This document shows positions 33,898 to 42,856 of a stretch of DNA of 64,000 nt, piece after piece. Both the position numbers and the translations under genes were made by a program. The notes beneath the pieces were generated by a model. The model did no database searches. It was not told the origin of the DNA and saw nothing but the letters and a program-made list of their open reading frames with translations. Every line of letters begins with the position of its first letter. The stretch's first letter is position 1. This stretch comes from DASZUK01 sp035547695. Lineage in GTDB: Bacteria > Actinomycetota > Acidimicrobiia > Acidimicrobiales > RAAP-2. The DNA lies in contig DASZUK010000050.1 of NCBI GenBank assembly GCA_035547695.1, positions 62,001 through 126,000 of the forward strand, written 5' to 3'.

Positions 33898-33906
33898 GGC
33901 CGGGCG

Positions 33907-34788
33907 GTGGAGGACCTGGCGGGGAGGGTGGCCGTGGTCACCGGCGGCGCCGGTGGCATCGGCCGGGCCATGGGGGAGCGGCTGGCGACCGAGGGCATGC
34001 GGGTGGTCCTGGCCGACGTCGAGCAGCCCGCCCTGGACCAGACCGTGGCCGAGCTCACCGGCCGGGGGCTGGACGTCGTCGGGGTGGTCACCGACGTGGC
34101 CGACTACGCCTCGGTCCTGGCCCTGCGCGACCGGGCCCTCGACACCTACGGCGCGGTCCACCTGTTGTGCAACAACGCCGGCATCGGCGCCGGCGCCGAA
34201 GGGATGCTGTGGGAGCACGAGCTCAACGACTGGCGGTGGGCCATCGGGGTCAACGTGTACGGGGTCATCCACGGCATCAACGCCTTCGTGCCCGGCATGG
34301 TGGCCTCCGGGGAGCCCGGCCACGTCGTCAACACCTCGTCCGGCAACGGCGGGGTGTCCCCGCTGCGGGGCACCCCGCAGTACGCGGTCACCAAGGCCGC
34401 CGTCGTCACCCTGACCGAGTGCCTGTACGCCCAATTGCAGGACGCCGGCTCGGCGGTCGGCGCGTCGGTGCTGTTCCCCGGGCCCAACATGCTGCGGACC
34501 GGCCTGTTCACCTCCTGGCGCAACCGGCCGGCCGCCCTGGCCAAGCAGCGGCCCCGGGCCACCCCGTACCCGACGGTCGAGGACCTGGAGCGGCAGATGG
34601 CCGCCGCCGGCATCACCGTGCAGTACACCGAGCCGGCCGAGGTGGCCGACCAGATGGTGCGCGGGGTCCGGGCCGGCGACTTCTGGATCATGGCCCCGAG
34701 CGACCGCACCGACGAGCAGATCCGGGCCCGGGCCGGCTCCATGCTCGACCGGGCCAACCCCACCTACCTCCGGGAGGTCCCCGGATGA
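33907..34788 (+). CDS. SDR-family oxidoreductase
   Basis: A 293-residue short-chain dehydrogenase: TGGAGGIG at 12-19, CNNAGIGAG, NTSSGNGG with the catalytic Ser, and YAVTK with Tyr/Lys. The long C-terminal segment after LFPGPNMLRTGL (about 100 residues, with VADQMVRGVRAGDFWIM) is typical of an SDR subgroup acting on hydroxy acids or alcohols. GTG 33907 starts nine bases after the ADC stop. It probably handles the same keto/hydroxy intermediate as its neighbours. Confidence 0.87.
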   Translation: MEDLAGRVAVVTGGAGGIGRAMGERLATEGMRVVLADVEQPALDQTVAELTGRGLDVVGVVTDVADYASVLALRDRALDTYGAVHLLCNNAGIGAGAEGMLWEHELNDWRWAIGVNVYGVIHGINAFVPGMVASGEPGHVVNTSSGNGGVSPLRGTPQYAVTKAAVVTLTECLYAQLQDAGSAVGASVLFPGPNMLRTGLFTSWRNRPAALAKQRPRATPYPTVEDLERQMAAAGITVQYTEPAEVADQMVRGVRAGDFWIMAPSDRTDEQIRARAGSMLDRANPTYLREVPG

Positions 34789-34843
34789 CCCACCGGACGG
34801 TCGACCGGACGGTCGATCCGACGACCCAAAGGAGCGCCCACCC

Positions 34844-36112
34844 ATGAGCCGGTACCTGGTGATCTCGTCCGACTGCCACGCCGGGCTGCCCAACGAGCAG
34901 TACCGGGAGTGGCTGGACCCGGCCTACCGGGACGCCTTCGACCAGGCCATGGCCGCCCGGGCCGCCATGGAGGCCGAGCTGGCCGAGCGCGGCCTGCGCA
35001 ACCCGGAGTTCGCCGAGGAGTGGGAGGAGGAGAACGCCGAGGGCCTCCGTGGCGGCTGGGACGCCGAGCGCCGCGACCGCGAGCTGGACGCCGACGGGGT
35101 GGTCGGTGAGGTCATCTTCCCCGACGCCGACGCCGTCACCGGTGGGGCCTCCGCCCCGTTCGGGGCCGGCCTCGGCGCCACCGCCGAGGTCCCCGTCGAG
35201 CTGCTGCTGGCCGGGGCCCGGGCCCACAACCGGTGGCTGGCCGAGCTCTGCGCCGGCAGCCCGGCGCGGCGGGCCGGGGTCGCCCTGGTGCCCATCTTCG
35301 ACGTCGACGCCGCCGTGGCCGAGATCACCCGGGCCGCCGAGTCCGGGCTGCGCGGCGGCATCCTGATCCCGTCCATGTGGCAGCCCCACGAGCCGTACCA
35401 CGACGGCAGGTACGACCGCGTCTGGGCGGCCTGCGCCGACCTGCAGATGCCGGTGCACGTCCACTCCGGGGCCGCCGACCGGGCGACCTACGGCGAGCAC
35501 GTCGGCCTGTACGTCGCCGAGGTCCGCTGGTGGTCCACCCGGCCGCTCTGGTTCCTGCTGTGGTCCGGCGTCTTCGAGCGGTTCCCGGACCTGCGCTTCG
35601 TCACCACCGAGTGCGGCGCCTTCTGGGCCCCCGACCTGCTGTGGACCTCCGACATCGTCTACGACCGCGAGCACGCCGCCAAGAAGCTGGGTTCCCAGCT
35701 CACCGCCCACCTGTCCATGCGGCCCAGCGACTACTTCGACCGCAACTGCTTCATCGGGGCCTCCAACACCCGCCGCCGGGAGCTGGCCCGGCGCTACGAG
35801 ATCGGGGTCGGCAACATCATGTGGGGCAACGACTTCCCCCACCCCGAGGGCACCTGGCCGCACACCAGGGAGTGGCTGCGCAACGCCTTCCACGACATCC
35901 CCGTCGACGAGACCCAGCAGATCCTGGGGGGCAACGCCGCCGAGTGCTACCGCTTCGACGTCGACGCCCTCCGGCCGCTGGCCGACCGGTTCGGGCCCAC
36001 CCCCGAGGACCTCGGCCAGGACGGCCAGGACCTCGGCAAGTGGGCCGACCTGGCCGCCGCCGGCCGCCCCTGGCTCACCGGCAAGGAAGCCCTCGACCTG
36101 CCGGTCGCCTAA
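34844..36112 (+). CDS. amidohydrolase family 2 metal-dependent hydrolase
   Basis: A 422-residue Amidohydro_2 protein: ISSDCHAGLP (D-x-H), VHVHSGA, TTECGAFWAPD and WGNDFPHPEGTWPHT. It carries a charged helical insert (about 38-75, Glu/Arg-rich) missing from its operon mate at 31735. AAGGAG lies ten bases before ATG. A 12-bp tandem duplication (34793-34816) sits in its leader, right after the SDR stop. Last gene of the TetR-linked operon. Confidence 0.85.
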   Translation: MSRYLVISSDCHAGLPNEQYREWLDPAYRDAFDQAMAARAAMEAELAERGLRNPEFAEEWEEENAEGLRGGWDAERRDRELDADGVVGEVIFPDADAVTGGASAPFGAGLGATAEVPVELLLAGARAHNRWLAELCAGSPARRAGVALVPIFDVDAAVAEITRAAESGLRGGILIPSMWQPHEPYHDGRYDRVWAACADLQMPVHVHSGAADRATYGEHVGLYVAEVRWWSTRPLWFLLWSGVFERFPDLRFVTTECGAFWAPDLLWTSDIVYDREHAAKKLGSQLTAHLSMRPSDYFDRNCFIGASNTRRRELARRYEIGVGNIMWGNDFPHPEGTWPHTREWLRNAFHDIPVDETQQILGGNAAECYRFDVDALRPLADRFGPTPEDLGQDGQDLGKWADLAAAGRPWLTGKEALDLPVA

Positions 36113-36134
36113 CCCGTTCAGCGGCTCACGGCCG

Positions 36135-36187
36135 GCCCGGGGCAGGGGCCCCGGGCTTCGGAGGAGCAAGGGGTTGGGGCCCCTTGC
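36135..36187. terminator. two hairpins between convergent genes
   Basis: GCCCGGGG/CCCCGGGC (36135-36156) and GCAAGGGG/CCCCTTGC (36166-36187), each with an 8-bp stem and 6-base loop, placed between the stop of the amidohydrolase and the stop of the acyl-CoA dehydrogenase. They can act in both directions. Confidence 0.6.
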
Positions 36188-36190
36188 GGG

Positions 36191-37444
36191 TCAGCGGCTC
36201 AGCAAGTCCTTGGCGATGTGGGTGACCTGGATCTCGTCGGTGCCGGCGTAGATCTGGAACACCTTGGCGTCCCGGGCTAGCTGCTCCACCCGGAACTCGG
36301 CCATGTAGCCGTTGCCGCCGAACAGTTGGACCGCTTCCATGGCGACGTCCACGGCGGCCTGGGCCGAGTACAGCTTCATCGCCGACGCCTCGGCCAGGGT
36401 CAGCGACTTGCCCTGCGCCGACATCTCGATGTGCCGGAACACCAGGTTCTCCACGTTGAGCCGGGCCACCTCCATCCGGGCCAGCTTTAGCTGCACGAGC
36501 TGGAAGTCCCCGATGGGCTTCCCCCACAGCAGCCGGTCCTTGGCGTAGGCCACCGACAGCTTCAGGCACTCCTCGATGACCCCGAGGGCCATCGCCGCCA
36601 CCCCGGCCCGCTCGGTGACGAAGTTGTCCTTGGCGCTCTGCCGGCCGCCGCCGCCGGGCTCGTCCTCGGTCTCCCCCAGCAGCCGGTCCCGGCCGACCCG
36701 GACGTCGGAGAGGAACAGCTCCCCGGTGGGGGACGAGTGCAGCCCCATCTTGCGGAACGGCTTCGACTGCTCCAGCCCGTCCATGTCGCGGTCCAGCACG
36801 AACGTCAGCACCTTGCGGTCCCGCAGGTCGATCCCGGTGCCGTCGTCCAGCTTGGCGTAGAACACGACGGTGTCGGCGTAGGGGCCGTTGGTGATGAACG
36901 TCTTGTTGCCGTTCAACACGTACTCGTCGCCGTCCCGCCGCGCCGTCGACTTCATCCCGCCCAGCGCGTCCGACCCGGAGTCCGGCTCGGTGATGGCCCA
37001 GGCCCCGATCTTGTCCAGCGTCAGCAGGTCCAGGCCCCACCGCTGCATCTGGGCCGGGGTCCCCCGCTTCATGATCGTCCCGGCCGCCAGCCCGGTGGAC
37101 ACCCCCAGGGCGGTCACGATGCCCGGGCAGTGGTGGCAGAGCTCGATGATGGGGATGAGGGTGAGGGCCGCCTGGCTGTCGCCGCCCTGGTGGGGCGGCG
37201 GGGGCTGGCTGTCACCGGCAGGGCGGGGCGCGGCGTCCTCCCCCTGTTCCTTCCGGGCCAGCGCCCGAGCGAAGCGCTCCCGGGCCAACTGGTCCAGGCC
37301 GAACGTGGCGTACAGCTTCCGGATGACGTCGTACGGCGGGGTGTCCCCGTGCTCCAGCTCGTCCACCCGGGGCGCCACCTCGTCGGCCACGAACCGGCGG
37401 ACGGCGTCCCTGACCGCCAACTGCTCTTCGGACCACTCGAACAT
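36191..37444 (-). CDS. acyl-CoA dehydrogenase
   Basis: A 417-residue acyl-CoA dehydrogenase. ITEPDSGSDALGG and NGNKTFITNGPYAD bind FAD/substrate, QLFGGNGYM and a C-terminal YAGTDEIQ follow; the base Glu at the usual E-G-T position is replaced by Ala, so an upstream Glu such as that in TERAG may act. About 30 Pro/Gln/Gly-rich residues (near 65-92, with two GGDSQ-like copies) are inserted after the first helices. AAAGGG lies eight bases before ATG 37444. Its substrate is unknown; it stands alone after pstA. Confidence 0.87.
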   Translation of the reverse strand: MFEWSEEQLAVRDAVRRFVADEVAPRVDELEHGDTPPYDVIRKLYATFGLDQLARERFARALARKEQGEDAAPRPAGDSQPPPPHQGGDSQAALTLIPIIELCHHCPGIVTALGVSTGLAAGTIMKRGTPAQMQRWGLDLLTLDKIGAWAITEPDSGSDALGGMKSTARRDGDEYVLNGNKTFITNGPYADTVVFYAKLDDGTGIDLRDRKVLTFVLDRDMDGLEQSKPFRKMGLHSSPTGELFLSDVRVGRDRLLGETEDEPGGGGRQSAKDNFVTERAGVAAMALGVIEECLKLSVAYAKDRLLWGKPIGDFQLVQLKLARMEVARLNVENLVFRHIEMSAQGKSLTLAEASAMKLYSAQAAVDVAMEAVQLFGGNGYMAEFRVEQLARDAKVFQIYAGTDEIQVTHIAKDLLSR

Positions 37445-37511
37445 CGGCCTGCCCTTTCGGAGGTCCCAGCTCCCTGCCCGGGGTGCCCCAACCCTACCGG
37501 GGCCCGGCCCA

Positions 37512-37600
37512 GTGCCCCTCGGCGGCCTGGTGCCCCTCGGCGGGCCATCGGCGGCCTGGTGCCCCTCGGCGGGCCCTCGGTGGGTCAGTGCCCCTCGGCG
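37512..37600. repeat. repeats of the pstA 3' end
   Basis: GTGCCCCTCGGCG occurs four times, at 37512, 37530, 37559 and 37588. The last copy encodes the pstA C-terminus (EGH-stop, TCA at 37585-37587); three copies lie downstream of the stop with spacing 18, 29 and 29 bases. Confidence 0.85.
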
Positions 37601-38454
37601 TGCCGCTGGGTCCGGGCCACGATGATCCGGGAGGCCACCAGCAGGATCAGCACGATCACCATGAGGATCAGGGCGGCGTCGTACGCCAGGTAGTTGGCTT
37701 CCTTGTTCGGGTAGTCGAAGAAGGTGAACACCGGGTAGGTCAGGTAGGTGAACCCGTGGCCGTGGACGAACGCCCCTGTCCACACCCGGCCGTTCCAGCC
37801 CGCCGTGTACAGCAGCGGCGCGGTCTCCCCGCCGGCGATGGCCAGGGCGATGAGCAGGCCGGTGACGATGCCCGGGAAGGCGCTCTTCAGTACCACCTTG
37901 CGCAGGCCGTACCCCATCGACATGCCCAGGGCGTCCGCCCCCTCCCGGTAGGCGGTGGGCACCTGGCGGAGGGCCGTCTCGGTGGACTTGGCGATGTAGG
38001 GCACCACCATGATCGAGAGGATCAGCAGGGCCGGCAGCAGCGAGTATTGCCAGTGCAGGCCGACGACCAGGGCCACGTAGCCGACGTAGCCGAGGACGAT
38101 GGACGGGAAGCCGGACAGGACGTCCGCGGCGCTGCGCATGACCCCGCCGCCCGGCCGCCCGTCTTTCTTCGGCTTGGCCAGCTCGGCCAGGTGGAGGCCG
38201 GCCAGGACCCCGACGGTGCCGGCGATGACGAGGACGCCGGCCATCAGGATGAGGGTGCCGAGGATGGCGCCCCTCAGGCCGCCGGTGGCGCCGGAGAGTG
38301 TGGTCCAGAGCACGTCCCACCGCCAGTGTGGGACGGCCCGGGCCACCACCCCGCCCAGGATCCACAGGGCCGGCCCGAGGACCAGGAGCAGGGCCAGGTA
38401 CGTGCCGACCCGGAAGCCGCCGGCCAGGAAGCGCCGCCGCCGCTGGCCGGGCAC
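37585..38454 (-). CDS. pstA: phosphate ABC transporter permease PstA
   Basis: A 289-residue membrane permease with about six hydrophobic segments. SGFPSIVLGYVGYVALVV, the EAA loop TAYREGADALGMSMGYGLRKVV and AGGETAPLLYTAGWNG are typical of PstA. It pairs with PstC to import inorganic phosphate. GTG 38454 begins two bases after the pstC stop. It is the last pst gene; no phoU follows. Confidence 0.92.
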   Translation of the reverse strand: MPGQRRRRFLAGGFRVGTYLALLLVLGPALWILGGVVARAVPHWRWDVLWTTLSGATGGLRGAILGTLILMAGVLVIAGTVGVLAGLHLAELAKPKKDGRPGGGVMRSAADVLSGFPSIVLGYVGYVALVVGLHWQYSLLPALLILSIMVVPYIAKSTETALRQVPTAYREGADALGMSMGYGLRKVVLKSAFPGIVTGLLIALAIAGGETAPLLYTAGWNGRVWTGAFVHGHGFTYLTYPVFTFFDYPNKEANYLAYDAALILMVIVLILLVASRIIVARTQRHAEGH

Positions 38455-38456
38455 GG

Positions 38457-39560
38457 TCAGGCTCCCCGTCCGACCGGCCCGCCGAGGCGGGCGGTGCGGC
38501 GGATGATGAGCCGGGCGACCAGGTTGACCAGCACCGAGATGATCGCCAGGACCAGCCCGAGCTCGGCGATGGTGGCCACGGCGAACCCGGTACCGTCGGT
38601 CTGCGCGCCCTGCAGCTTGTCGACGATGGCAGCGGCGATGGTGGACATCGGCGCATAGATGTTCGGCGCCACCTGGGTGATGGACCCGGCGACCATGGCC
38701 ACGGCGATGGTCTCGCCGAGGGCCCGGCCGAGCCCGAGCACGGTGGCACCGACGATGCCGGACCGCACCCACGGGAGGGTGATCCGGTGGGCCACCTCCC
38801 AGTCGGTCATGCCGAGGGCCTCGCCGCCTTCTTTGGGCAGCCGGGGCACCTGCTGGAACAGGTCACGGGTGGTGGCGGTGATGATCGGCACGATCATGAG
38901 GGCCAGGACTAGCCCGGCGGTGAGTAGGCCCTGGCCGTGGCCGACCGGGTTGCGGAAGTAACGGAGGACCGGCACGTCCGGCATGTGGTCGGCGATGACC
39001 GGATAGACGTGCTGGGCGAGGAAGGGGCCGAAGGTGACGATGCCCCAGAGGCCGATGATCACGCTCGGGATGCCGGCCAGCAACTCCACGGCGAACCCCA
39101 GGGGGCGGGACAGCCACCGCGGCAGCCGTTCCGTGAGGGCGAACGCGCACCCGATGGAGATGGGCAGGGCGACGACGACGGCGATCACCGAGCTCTGCAG
39201 GGTGCCGGCGATGAACGCCCACGCCCCATAGTCGGAGCCGATGGGGTGAGCCACGCCATCGGTGGTGGTGGTCCCGCCGTAGCCGCTGCCGGCGTTCCAT
39301 GCGGTGGTGGTCAGGAAGTTCCAGCCGTTCACCCGGACCGCCGGCCAGGCCTTCACCACCAGGACGGTCAGGACGAAGACCAGGGCGGCCGATGGGAGCA
39401 GGACGGCGATCCGGCCGGCCCACCGCCAACTGGCCGTCTCCGAGCTCCGGAGGACCCGGCGCAGGCGCCGCGAGGCCGCCGGCACTCCGGGCCCGGTGGA
39501 GACCCCGGACGCAGGCGGCACCGCGGGCAGGTCGCCCGCGGTGCCGCCGACAACGGCCAC
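38457..39560 (-). CDS. pstC: phosphate ABC transporter permease PstC
   Basis: A 367-residue permease, longer than usual because of about 40 Pro/Gly-rich residues before the first membrane segment. LLAGIPSVIIGLWGIVTFGP, the loop PKEGGEALGMTDWEVAHRI and GLGRALGETIAVAMVAGS identify PstC. GTG 39560 starts five bases after the pstS stop, within the operon pstB-pstS-pstC-pstA. Confidence 0.92.
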   Translation of the reverse strand: MAVVGGTAGDLPAVPPASGVSTGPGVPAASRRLRRVLRSSETASWRWAGRIAVLLPSAALVFVLTVLVVKAWPAVRVNGWNFLTTTAWNAGSGYGGTTTTDGVAHPIGSDYGAWAFIAGTLQSSVIAVVVALPISIGCAFALTERLPRWLSRPLGFAVELLAGIPSVIIGLWGIVTFGPFLAQHVYPVIADHMPDVPVLRYFRNPVGHGQGLLTAGLVLALMIVPIITATTRDLFQQVPRLPKEGGEALGMTDWEVAHRITLPWVRSGIVGATVLGLGRALGETIAVAMVAGSITQVAPNIYAPMSTIAAAIVDKLQGAQTDGTGFAVATIAELGLVLAIISVLVNLVARLIIRRTARLGGPVGRGA

Positions 39561-39565
39561 GTTGG

Positions 39566-40690
39566 CTACTTGACCTTCAGGATCTGGGCGATCGAGTTGG
39601 CCTCGACCTTGGGCGGCAGCGCCTGGAAGTTCACCTGTGCCAGGTATGTGGCGCTGTTGCCCAGCTTGGGGTTGACCGCCCACTCGAGGATCGAGCGGAT
39701 GTTCTTGGCCACCGTCGCTGTGGTCTGCTTGGAGTTCACGATGGCGTACTCATAGTTGATGATCGGGTACCCCGTCTTGGCCGGCCCGTAGATGAGAGAG
39801 ATGGTCCCGTCCTTAGGCGTGGTGTTGGCGAACGACGCCGCCTCCGCGGCGATCGATGCCGCACTCGGCAGGATGTACGCACCCTTCTTGTTCTGCAGTT
39901 GGGCGTAACCGAGCGAGGCCTGGAGGGCCTGGGTCTGGTAACTGATGCCCACGTAGGCGATGCAGCCCTTGGTTGTCTTGCAGGCCGACACCATCCCCGA
40001 GTTCCCCGTCTCGGCCAGGGCGCCGGGGGCCTTCGGCCATGTGATTGTCGTGTTGTACGACAGGGTGGCGCCCCAGCCCGACGGTGTGGCCTTGGACAGG
40101 TAGGAGGTGAACAGGAAGGTGTCCCCCGACGAGTCGGCCCGGTGCAGGGTCACGATCGGCAGTGTGGGCAGCGTCACCTCCTTGTTCAGGGCGGCGATCT
40201 TGGGGTCGCTCCAGTTGGTGATCTTGCCCTGGTAGATGGCGGACAGCACCTTGCCGTTCAGCTTTAGGTGGGCCGTCACTCCCGGCACGTTGTAGACGAC
40301 TAGCTGGGCCGAGATGGCGAGCGGGATGTTCTGGAGGGTGGGGGTGGCCTGCAGCTCGCTTGTCGACAGGTAGGCGTCGGAGGCCCCGATGTTGGCGGTG
40401 CCGTTGGCGGCGTCGGTGATACCGGTGCCCGACCCCGGGGAGGCAGTCGTAAAGGCAACCTGTGGGTACGTCTGGTTGTAGCCGCCGACCCATAGGTTGA
40501 ACAGCGGGTAGATCAGGCTGGAGCCGGTCTCGCTCACCGTTCCGCTCGACGGCGACTCCACCCCACTCTTGGGCAGCTTCACCTTGTTCGCCTTGGCGGC
40601 CCCGGCGGCCGGCAGGGCCACCGTCAGGGCCAAAGCGGCACCGGCGGCGACGGCCGGCACCAAACGCTTGGCTCGGGACATCCGAGTCAC
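39566..40690 (-). CDS. pstS: phosphate-binding protein PstS
   Basis: A 374-residue periplasmic-type binding protein. A signal peptide (RAKRLVPAVAAGAALALTV, cleavage near AAGAAKA) precedes the mature fold: ETGSSLIYPLFNLW, ASPGSGTGITDA and HRADSSGDTFLFTSYL are phosphate-loop motifs of PstS. No lipobox Cys, unlike many actinobacterial PstS. GTG 40690 is preferred because GGAGG lies six bases upstream; ATG 40681 is 15 bases away. Confidence 0.92.
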   Translation of the reverse strand: MTRMSRAKRLVPAVAAGAALALTVALPAAGAAKANKVKLPKSGVESPSSGTVSETGSSLIYPLFNLWVGGYNQTYPQVAFTTASPGSGTGITDAANGTANIGASDAYLSTSELQATPTLQNIPLAISAQLVVYNVPGVTAHLKLNGKVLSAIYQGKITNWSDPKIAALNKEVTLPTLPIVTLHRADSSGDTFLFTSYLSKATPSGWGATLSYNTTITWPKAPGALAETGNSGMVSACKTTKGCIAYVGISYQTQALQASLGYAQLQNKKGAYILPSAASIAAEAASFANTTPKDGTISLIYGPAKTGYPIINYEYAIVNSKQTTATVAKNIRSILEWAVNPKLGNSATYLAQVNFQALPPKVEANSIAQILKVK

Positions 40691-40764
40691 AGGGGTCCTC
40701 CTTTGTCGTTGGTACTGCTCTGGGTGTGCTGCTGAGCGTCCGGGGCCCGCCGCCCCCAACCCGC

Positions 40765-41658
40765 TCAGCCCATGCGGCCGGTCACGTACCGCTCGGTCTG
40801 TGGGTTGGTGGGGTGCTCGAACAGCCGCTGCGTCGGGCCGTGCTCGACCAGGCGCCCCTCGTAGAAGAACATCGTGGTGTCGGCCACCCGCCGGGCCTGG
40901 GCCAGGTTGTGGGTGACCACGATCAGCGTCAGCGCGGGGACCATCTCCCGCATCAGGGCCTCCACGTACTCGGTGGAGATCGGGTCCAGCGACGACGTCG
41001 GCTCGTCCAGGAGCAGCACCTCCGGGCCGACCGCCAGTGCCCGGGCCAGGCAGAGCAGTTGCTGCTGCCCGCCGGACAGCCGGAAGGGGGAGTCCTTCAG
41101 TCGGTCCTTCACCGCGTCCCACAGCCCCACCTCGCGGAGGCGCTGCTCGGCCACCACGTCGAGCTGCCTGCCCTTGGCGATGCGGTGGGCCTTGACCCCG
41201 GCCACCACGTTGTCCCGGATCGACATCGGGAACGGGTTCGGCCGCTGGAACAGCATGCCCACCCGCCGGCGGAGCACCAGCAGGTCCTGGTCCGCGCCCC
41301 AGATGGTCCGGCCGTCCATCAGCACGTCCCCTTCGTGCCGGAACCCCTGCACTTTGTCGTTCATGCGGTTCAAGGTCCGCAGGAAGGTCGACTTGCCCGA
41401 GCCGGTCGGCCCGATCAGGGCGGTGACCGTGCCGCGGGCGAACCCCATGTCGATGTCCGACAGGATGGTCTTGTCGCCGAACCGCAGCGTCAGCCCCTTG
41501 GACTCCATGACGTCGGCCGGACGGTCACGATCCGGGTCCAGGGCGGCCAGCAGGTCGATCCCGGGCCGGGAAGCCCGTCCCCGGGGCCCTACGGACGGCC
41601 GGACGGCCGGGCCGGCGGTGGCCGGCGCGGGGCGTTCCTCGTCCGGGTCCGTCTGCAC
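40765..41658 (-). CDS. pstB: phosphate ABC transporter ATP-binding protein PstB
   Basis: A 297-residue ABC ATPase. Walker A GPTGSGKS at 83-90, RNRMNDK-like NRMNDKV, FQRPNPFPMSI (PstB hallmark), LSGGQQQLLCLARAL, LLLDEPTSSLDP and VTHNLAQARR. About 50 Pro/Arg/Asp residues precede the fold; ATG 41508 would give the usual 247 residues but has no ribosome site, while GTG 41658 follows GGAG. It leads the operon, an unusual first position for pstB. Confidence 0.92.
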   Translation of the reverse strand: MQTDPDEERPAPATAGPAVRPSVGPRGRASRPGIDLLAALDPDRDRPADVMESKGLTLRFGDKTILSDIDMGFARGTVTALIGPTGSGKSTFLRTLNRMNDKVQGFRHEGDVLMDGRTIWGADQDLLVLRRRVGMLFQRPNPFPMSIRDNVVAGVKAHRIAKGRQLDVVAEQRLREVGLWDAVKDRLKDSPFRLSGGQQQLLCLARALAVGPEVLLLDEPTSSLDPISTEYVEALMREMVPALTLIVVTHNLAQARRVADTTMFFYEGRLVEHGPTQRLFEHPTNPQTERYVTGRMG

Positions 41659-41675
41659 TTCTCCGTCCTACCCGA

Positions 41676-41697
41676 GCCGTGTGAACGGCCGGGAAAC
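41676..41697 (-). promoter_or_regulatory. PHO-box-like direct repeat upstream of pstB
   Basis: On the minus strand GTTTCCCGGCC (41697-41687) is followed directly by GTTCACACGGC (41686-41676). The second unit differs from the streptomycete PhoP consensus unit GTTCACCCGGC at one position; the first is weak. Placement before the first pst gene fits phosphate control. Confidence 0.5.
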
Positions 41698-41779
41698 CGA
41701 CGGCAAACTCCTTACGACATCGTGAAGAACTTCTCGTGGCAACCGGTGGCCCGTCCGGCCGCGGGCGCAGCCGCCCAGG

Positions 41780-42691
41780 TCAGCGTCCGGGCGAGATGTC
41801 GGTGATCGCCCGGTGCGATGCCCCGATGTGGTCGATGGCCTTCACGCTGCCCACCACCACCGCCACCCAGAGCACGGCCATGACCGCCAGCAGGGCGAAG
41901 CCGGCGGGCCGGCTGAAGACGGCCGAGACCTCGCAGCCGATCGACGCCACCACCGTGGCCAGGTAGGTCCACCAGAGCCGTAGCTGCCGCGATCGGCCGG
42001 CATCCCCGGGCGGCAGGCAGTCCCGCAGGGCCTGGTACGGGCAGAACAGGTTGGCAACCGGGATGAACCAGAACGCCACCCCCCAGCCCGGCCGGTGGGT
42101 GGCCGGCAGCCGCAGCGACCGGGCGGCGTTGGCCGCCCGGTACTGCCAGACCAAGAACAGCACCCCCGAGGCGATCGCCGCCACCGAGAACGGCCACAGG
42201 TAGCCCGGGAACGCCAGGTCGGACGGCAGCGTCGGCGTCGGCCGGCCGTCCTGGGCCGCCGTGCTGACCTGGTGGAAGAACCGGTCCCAGCGGTCGAAGC
42301 TGCCGCCGTAGCGCGTCACCAGCACCGCCATCTGGGCCACCGCCACCACCGCGTACACCGCCACCGACCAGCGGGCCCACGCCGCGACGCCGCCCTCGTC
42401 CGCCACCAGCCGCCGGGCCTCCGCGGTGGCCCAGCCGGGCCCCGACGCCCAGCCGGCCGTCGCCGGGTAGGCCGGGATCGGCTGCTGCGGCGCCGCCGGG
42501 TAGGTCGGGATCGGCTGCCGCGGCGCGGTCGGGTAAGTCGGGACCGGCTGCTGCGGCGCCGCCGGCACCGACGGGGAGGGGGGCCCGGCCAGGTGCTCCG
42601 TCCACCGCGACCCGTCCCACCACCGGCTGCCGCCCCCGCCGGCGGGGTCCGGGTACCAGCCGGCCGGCGGCCCGGGTGGCGGGGTGGTCAT
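41780..42691 (-). CDS. DUF2510-DUF4328 membrane protein
   Basis: A 303-residue protein. The N-terminus has a DUF2510 signature (PAGWYPDPAGGG...WWDGSRWTEH), then a Pro-rich linker of repeated AAPQQPIPTYP units (about 44-78), then a DUF4328-like membrane domain with four hydrophobic segments and RAANAARSL...FWFIPVANLFCPYQAL. Both domains are common in actinobacteria and of unknown function. ATG 42691 gives the complete DUF2510. The 5' region (42692-42856) contains GCCGGATCACGGG-like repeats. Confidence 0.82.
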   Translation of the reverse strand: MTTPPPGPPAGWYPDPAGGGGSRWWDGSRWTEHLAGPPSPSVPAAPQQPVPTYPTAPRQPIPTYPAAPQQPIPAYPATAGWASGPGWATAEARRLVADEGGVAAWARWSVAVYAVVAVAQMAVLVTRYGGSFDRWDRFFHQVSTAAQDGRPTPTLPSDLAFPGYLWPFSVAAIASGVLFLVWQYRAANAARSLRLPATHRPGWGVAFWFIPVANLFCPYQALRDCLPPGDAGRSRQLRLWWTYLATVVASIGCEVSAVFSRPAGFALLAVMAVLWVAVVVGSVKAIDHIGASHRAITDISPGR

Positions 42692-42856
42692 GGCGGCATT
42701 CTGGCAGCCGGCCGCGGCATCACGGCGCGATGGCGCCGGATCACGGGACCATGCCGCCAACCACGGGGCACCGGATCACGGGCGTCGGCGCCAACGCCGG
42801 ATCACGGGGCGCCGGCGCCGCTTCCCCGGCTGACCGGTCCCCGCTACGGTGGGCCC

